Assembly: GCA_036502295.1 (NCBI GenBank)
Contig: DASXYU010000093.1
Location: 1 to 9,102 of the forward strand
DNA: 9,102 bases
From: DASXYU01 sp036502295
GTDB lineage: Bacteria; Actinomycetota; Actinomycetes; Mycobacteriales; Jatrophihabitantaceae
Direction of reading: 5' to 3'
The notes beneath the pieces were generated by a model, which did not search any database, was not told where the DNA came from, and saw only the letters and a list, made by a program, of their open reading frames with translations. Made by a program: the position numbers and the translations under genes. This document shows positions 7,051 to 9,102 of the stretch, piece by piece (position 1 is the first letter of the stretch; each line of letters starts with the position of its first letter).

Positions 7051-9058
7051 GTGTCACATCTTCCAGCACTTCGCCGGTGCTCGCGTTCACCGCGGGCGGA
7101 TTGGTGTCGCCCGCGAGCGCCTGTGCGATGGCCCGGGCCGTGGCCGGTCCGATTCCGGGCACGTCGGCAAGCTGGGTGGCTGAGGCGGCCCGCAGCCGCT
7201 TCACCGAGCCGAAATGCCGAAGCAGCGCTTTGCGGCGGGTCTCGCCCAGGCCGGGTATGCCGTCGAGGGCCGAGGTGGTCATCGCCTTCGAGCGCTTCTG
7301 CCGGTGGAACGTGATGGCGAAGCGGTGCGCCTCATCACGCACCCGCTGCAGCAGATAGAGCGCCTCGGACGTCCTCGGCAGGATCGTCGGATACCGCTCG
7401 TCGGGTCGCCACACCTCCTCCAGCCGCTTGGCGAGGCCGACGAGGGCGACGTCATCGATGCCCAGTTCGGTGAGGACGGCCTGCGCCGCGGCCACCTGAG
7501 GCGCGCCACCGTCGACCACGACGAGGTTAGGAGGGTAGGCGAACTTTCGTGCCCGTTCGGGCTGCGGTTCCGGGGCGTCGACGGCCTCACCGGTGTCGCC
7601 GCTCTCAACAGTGCTGTCGAGGTAGCGGGTGAAGCGTCGGCGGATCACCTCGGCGATCCAGTCGGTGTCGCCCGCACCCTTCGCCGGCTGCGCGGAGCCG
7701 CTATGAGCGTTTACTCCGGTTCTCATGGCGAAGCGTCGGTATTCGGACCTGCGGGCGAGCCCGTCCTCGAAGACCACCATGCTCGCGACGACGTTCGTCC
7801 CCTGCACGTGGCTGATGTCGAAGCATTCGATCCGCAGCGGCGATGTCGGCAGACCGAGCGCATCCTGCAGCTCGTTGAGTGCCTTGGACCGGGCGGTAAG
7901 GTCGGTGGCTCGCTTCAGTTTGTGCTGCAGCAGCGACTGCGCCGCGTTGCGCTGCACGGTCTCGGCGAGGGCCTTCTTGTCGCCGCGCTGCGGGATCCTG
8001 AGCTGGACGCGGGTACCCCGGATCTCACCGAGGAGTTCGGCGAGCGCGTCGGCGTCCTCCGGCATGGCGGGTACGAGGACTTCGCGCGGGATGCTGCTGC
8101 GGTCCTCCGGGTCGGTCGCGTCGATGGCGCCGTAGAACTGCAGCACGAACTGTTCGACGAGGTCGGCGGTGGTGGCCTCTCCCTCCCGGTCGACGACCCA
8201 TCCGCGCTGTCCGCGGACGCGTCCGTCGCGGACGTGGAAGATCTGCACCGCAGCCTCAAGCTCGTCCTCGGCGAAGGCGATGACGTCGGCGTCGGTTCCC
8301 TCGCCGAGGACGACGGCCTGTTTCTCCACCGCGGTGCGGAGGGCTTCGAGATCGTCGCGGAGGCGGGCAGCGCGTTCGAACTCCAGGGCATCGCTGGCCT
8401 CGTGCATGCGTTGGCGCAGGCGCCGCGCCATCGAGTCGGTCTTGCCGGCCATGAAGTCACAGAAGTCGTCCACGATGGCGCGGTGTTCCTCGGCGGTGAC
8501 ACGTCCTACGCAGGGCGCGCTGCACTTGCCGATGTAACCGAGCAGGCAGGGACGCCCTACCTGGCCCGCGCGCGTGAAGACGCCTGCGGAGCAGGTGCGT
8601 GCCGGGAAGACGCGTAGCAGCAGATCCAGGGTGTCGCGGATGGCCCAGGCGTGACTGTAAGGCCCGAAGTAGCGCACGCCCTTGCGCTTCGCGCCGCGCA
8701 TCACCTGCAGGCGGGGGTACTCGTCGGAGAGGGTGACGGCGAGCCAGGGGTAGGACTTGTCGTCGCGGTACTTAACGTTGAACCGCGGGTCGAACTCCTT
8801 GATCCAGGTGTACTCGAGTTGTAGCGCCTCGACCTCGGTGGCGACCACCGTCCACTCGACGCTGCCCGCCGTGGTGACCATCTGCGCGGTGCGCGGGTGC
8901 AGAGCGTAGATGTCGGCGAAGTAGGAGTTGAGGCGCTGGCGCAGGCTCTTCGCCTTACCGACATAAATCACGCGTCCCTGCGGATCGCGGAACCTGTAGA
9001 CGCCGGGCCCGACCGGAATCGTCCCCGGAGCGGGACGGTACGTAGCGGGATCAGGCAC
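7043..9058 (-). CDS. uvrC: Excinuclease ABC subunit C (UvrC)
   Basis: Encodes 671 residues. UvrC makes both incisions around a lesion in UvrABC nucleotide excision repair. Domains in order: GIY-YIG nuclease (about 16-95; GVYRF, VIYVGKAKSLR with Tyr32 and Arg40, Glu77 in EVEALQLE); a cysteine region (Cys156, 171, 179, 183) matching the [4Fe-4S] ligands of E. coli UvrC; UVR motif for UvrB binding (about 205-242); RNase H-like nuclease (Asp414 in FDISH, Asp464/466, Asp516 in VVVDGG, His578); and helix-hairpin-helix pair (about 596-650). Between YRRF and GDTDW it carries about a dozen extra residues compared with E. coli, encoded by a repeat also found before tpiA. GTG at 9058 fits the family start, but GGGAG is only 2 bases away, so initiation may be weak. 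Confidence 0.97.
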   Translation of the reverse strand: MPDPATYRPAPGTIPVGPGVYRFRDPQGRVIYVGKAKSLRQRLNSYFADIYALHPRTAQMVTTAGSVEWTVVATEVEALQLEYTWIKEFDPRFNVKYRDDKSYPWLAVTLSDEYPRLQVMRGAKRKGVRYFGPYSHAWAIRDTLDLLLRVFPARTCSAGVFTRAGQVGRPCLLGYIGKCSAPCVGRVTAEEHRAIVDDFCDFMAGKTDSMARRLRQRMHEASDALEFERAARLRDDLEALRTAVEKQAVVLGEGTDADVIAFAEDELEAAVQIFHVRDGRVRGQRGWVVDREGEATTADLVEQFVLQFYGAIDATDPEDRSSIPREVLVPAMPEDADALAELLGEIRGTRVQLRIPQRGDKKALAETVQRNAAQSLLQHKLKRATDLTARSKALNELQDALGLPTSPLRIECFDISHVQGTNVVASMVVFEDGLARRSEYRRFAMRTGVNAHSGSAQPAKGAGDTDWIAEVIRRRFTRYLDSTVESGDTGEAVDAPEPQPERARKFAYPPNLVVVDGGAPQVAAAQAVLTELGIDDVALVGLAKRLEEVWRPDERYPTILPRTSEALYLLQRVRDEAHRFAITFHRQKRSKAMTTSALDGIPGLGETRRKALLRHFGSVKRLRAASATQLADVPGIGPATARAIAQALAGDTNPPAVNASTGEVLEDVTHE
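7685..7721 (-). repeat. Dispersed repeat copy 2, in frame inside uvrC
   Basis: On the minus strand AACCGGAGTAAACGCTCA (7704-7721) matches the pgk-tpiA spacer copy (1774-1791) at 17 of 18 bases. Three bases further lies a 5-bp hairpin, CGGCT / AGCCG around a 6-base loop (7685-7700). Here the motif is translated as TGVNAH (residues 447-452), and the hairpin as part of GSAQP, in a linker between conserved blocks of the UvrC C-terminal nuclease domain. The reading frame is preserved and catalytic residues on both sides are intact. Confidence 0.5.
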
Positions 9059-9102
9059 GGCTCCCAGCGTAGTTACCCACCCCGACGTCGAGTGGTCACT
9101 TA
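9059..9102 (-). promoter_or_regulatory. Start of the uvrC upstream region
   Basis: Only 44 bases precede uvrC before the window ends. On the minus strand GTGACC (9094-9099) and TAACTA (9070-9075) are 18 bases apart and vaguely resemble -35 and -10 boxes, but the -10 match is poor. GGGAG just before the GTG start is the only ribosome-site candidate. No operator or riboswitch is recognisable. Confidence 0.15.

Noticed and set aside
6190..7314. Plus-strand frame of 374 codons opposite rapZ and the end of uvrC
   Set aside because: It runs across two real overlapping minus-strand genes and shows no motif or ribosome site.
7214..8617. A 467-codon open frame on the plus strand, antisense to uvrC
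   Set aside because: uvrC on the other strand has every domain and catalytic residue of its family. The antisense frame has no recognisable motif and is the usual by-product of high-GC codon use.

Overview
The window is a conserved, high-GC actinobacterial chromosomal locus. Almost everything lies on the minus strand, so genes run from high to low coordinates. In transcription order they are uvrC, rapZ, yvcK, whiA, then gap, pgk, tpiA, secG and rbpA. This order (DNA repair / rapZ-yvcK-whiA / lower glycolysis / SecG) is a well-known Actinomycetota arrangement. RbpA, found only in actinobacteria, confirms the phylum. The RbpA N-terminus (AGGSAIRGSRVGAGPMGE) and protein details resemble my memory of Propionibacteriales and some Micrococcales, but the lower-rank placement is inference. 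No plasmid, phage or defence genes are visible.

Right part (about 4185-9102): uvrC, rapZ, yvcK and whiA overlap by 8, 1 and 10 bases and form one translationally coupled unit. UvrC is the excision-repair nuclease. RapZ is a P-loop nucleotide-binding protein, YvcK is a UDP-sugar-binding regulator of central carbon and cell-wall metabolism, and WhiA is a DNA-binding regulator. A perfect 10-bp hairpin directly after the whiA stop codon is the likely transcription terminator.

Middle part (about 964-4184): after a 115-base non-coding gap that could hold a promoter come gap, pgk and tpiA, spaced by 35 and 47 bases. They encode three enzymes of lower glycolysis (triose-phosphate isomerase, GAPDH, phosphoglycerate kinase). 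All visible catalytic residues are intact.

Left part (1-963): secG (Sec translocon subunit) and rbpA (RNA polymerase-binding protein) follow on the same strand. Beyond rbpA, on the plus strand, the window opens with the last 37 codons of a transposase resembling the IS110 family, so a mobile element abuts the conserved block.

The most unusual signal is a small dispersed element: an 18-base motif (17/18 identical) with a GC-rich hairpin exactly 3 bases from it. One copy is in the pgk-tpiA spacer. The other is inside uvrC, in frame, at a point where UvrC appears about a dozen residues longer than the E. coli protein. The hairpin sequences differ but both still pair, which suggests a REP-like or MITE-like structured repeat, one copy of which has been absorbed into a protein. 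I see no other evidence of a novel system; the rest is an ordinary housekeeping region.
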